From Paratrimastix pyriformis (Eukaryota > Preaxostyla > Paratrimastigidae): a stretch of 64,000 bases of DNA. Numbering within the stretch: position 1 is the stretch's first letter; every line of letters starts with the position of its first letter. The stretch is taken from contig JAPMOS010000016.1 in assembly GCA_027972325.1 (NCBI GenBank), forward strand, positions 496,001-560,000, in the 5' to 3' direction. Under the pieces are notes generated by a model. The model searched no databases and had not been told where the DNA came from. It saw nothing but the letters and a program-made list of their open reading frames with translations. Below, piece by piece: positions 63,166-64,000 of this stretch. The position numbers were made by a program, and so were the translations under genes.

Positions 63166-64000
63166 ATCATCACCCCCACCCCCACCACCACCACCCAATC
63201 ATCATCATCATCCATCATCATCCACCATCATCATCCACCATCATCATCCGATCATCCATCATCATCCATCATCATCACGGCACCGGGTGTGTGGTAGAGG
63301 GACGGGGGCCACTCACCCCCGGTCGCAAAAACGCCTTGAACAGACCTTCATAGCCTCGAGCAGGGCGGCCACAGGCCCCGGCGAATCCCCGCCCGCCTCA
63401 GCCGCAGTGGACGATGCCTTTGCGCTGCCCCCGTTCGGGGTGGCGTTCGCGGCTGGCGGGAGTGGCGGCAGGCCGGTCCACGTGCTGCCTCGCATCCAAC
63501 TGCCCATCCCAGTCGCCTCCCCGGAAGCGGCTTCGGCGCCGCTCATGGCGGGGGGCCCTGAGGCCGTGGACAGTGCCGGGGAGGGTCGGAAATCGAGAAC
63601 GGCGGCCGCCCATTCGGCCGCCTCGCGGCGGGTCAGTGTGGGGGGCGGCGGGCGGGCCGTGGAGCTGGCCAGGGTCAGCGCGGGTGAAGGGAAACCGCCT
63701 CCGGCCGTGGTACTCAGGGTGGTGTTGGTGGTGGTGAGACTGGACTGGTCGCAGGTCGTGGCGGCGGGCGGAACGAGTTGGGGGACGGGGGGCTGGGTCC
63801 CTGGGGGCAGAGTGGATGTGCCCCCGGGGGCAGCACGCGCGGCGTAAGACCGGAGAAGGCTGCAGGTCTGTGGGGCGGAAGTGGAAGCCGGAACAGAACA
63901 AAATGATGATGATGGATTGGATGATGGTGATTGGGTGATGGTGATGATGATTGGGTGATGATGATTGGGTGATGATGATTGGATGATGATGATTGGATGG
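59673..64000 (-). CDS. Pro/Thr-rich coiled-coil protein gene (continues beyond window)
   Basis: Exons read from the right edge: a Pro/Ala/Ser-rich exon (about 63860-63340) with REAAEWAAAVLDFRPSPALS and ending VAALLEAMKVCSRRFCDRG. Next is a leucine-zipper-like exon, LQTENGALRHQVSTLNAQCA (about 62905-62812), then SAESLRQQVDQERARRLLAE (about 62480-62390) and STWRFSRDAFRLKLAARG (about 61890). PSQPGWREYFDELLQCSPVM ends at a GTCTGT donor near 60864. The last exon (60440-59673) is Pro/Thr-rich with acidic (EAEAEAEEKQAEEEDAVEEE) and poly-Gln/His stretches. No enzyme domain is seen. A scaffold or transcription-related protein is possible (inference). Confidence 0.5.
61300..61530. repeat. ~12-bp tandem repeat (GGCGACACAGAGA)
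   Basis: About 18 degenerate units of GGCGACACAGAG[AT] and GGCGATCCACAG in an intron of the rightmost gene. Confidence 0.9.
62038..62312. repeat. ~82-bp minisatellite, three and a half copies
   Basis: Unit begins CGTTTTGCATAGGAGACTCC, runs through ACAGTTGGACACACT and ends in a (CA)n run of variable length. It lies in an intron of the rightmost gene. Confidence 0.9.
62428..62700. repeat. Three-copy tandem duplication covering an exon edge
   Basis: Three copies of a segment with GGTCCACCTGCTGCCTGAGC and CAGGTGCCCCTGGGTGCC. The left copy continues into the exon encoding SLRQQVDQERARRLLAEE; the others repeat its 5' part and acceptor side. Confidence 0.85.
63050..63290. repeat. (ATC)n microsatellite
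   Basis: About 30 perfect ATC units to about 63167, then interrupted units, in an intron of the rightmost gene. Confidence 0.95.

Overview
This is nuclear DNA from a eukaryote, most likely a unicellular one. It is GC-rich and gene-dense. Almost every gene is split by several short introns (often 44-54 nt, longer where repeats have grown inside them), and genes lie on both strands with small gaps. Eukaryote-only families seen include cyclin B, a V-ATPase e subunit, TVP23, AK6, a CDKAL1-type tRNA methylthiotransferase, a gp78/HRD1-type RING ligase and F-box proteins. Three Pol III tRNA genes sit at the left edge. The many F-box/LRR and tmcB-like genes and the old-yellow-enzyme oxidoreductase would fit a free-living protist; my guess is a preaxostylan such as Paratrimastix, but the sequence alone does not prove this. 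I recognised no viral or retroelement fossil, no DNA transposon, no rRNA and no CRISPR array.

Layout. 1-610: tRNA-Asp, tRNA-Gly, tRNA-Ala. 606-7232 (-): tmcB-like membrane/TPR protein. 7570-9864 (-): membrane-anchored NADH:flavin oxidoreductase. 10326-17000 (-): two tandem F-box-like/Hint (Vint) paralogues. 17511-19719 (-): F-box/LRR protein. 20144-20549 (+): V-ATPase subunit e. 20897-24861 (-): CDKAL1-like enzyme. 25011-28635: small unknown gene, type II thioesterase, TRIC-like channel, adenylate kinase 6. 28870-30514 (+): an unknown gene and a secreted Tyr-Glu-Lys-Pro repeat protein. 30680-33460 (-): gp78-like ubiquitin ligase. 33498-34339 (+): RNA-ligase-type nucleotidyltransferase. 34695-43755 (-): three tandem genes that join an F-box to a TMEM185-like membrane protein. 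44033-45196: two unknown genes. 45450-51146 (-): M16 metallopeptidase. 51262-53244: METTL-type methyltransferase and TVP23. 53300-56235 (+): unknown gene and cyclin B. 57150-59400 (+): a second F-box/LRR protein. 59673-64000 (-): proline-rich coiled-coil gene running off the right edge.

The most striking global feature is the intron 5' end. In more than 50 exon ends that I could follow by reading frame, often backed by protein family conservation, the intron begins GTCCGY, GTCTGY or GTTYGY rather than GTAAGT/GTATGT. A second recurring oddity is tandem duplication that straddles exon edges and copies a splice site with a piece of exon. Introns also carry microsatellites, minisatellites and pure G or C runs of 20-38 bases. 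Several apparent one-base frame breaks fall at or near short homopolymers and may be sequence errors rather than gene decay.

The genes do not form one pathway. The common threads are ubiquitin/F-box biology (four F-box type families plus the RING ligase and cyclin B with its destruction box), membrane traffic (TVP23, V-ATPase e, TRIC) and RNA processing or modification (CDKAL1-like, AK6, RNA ligase).
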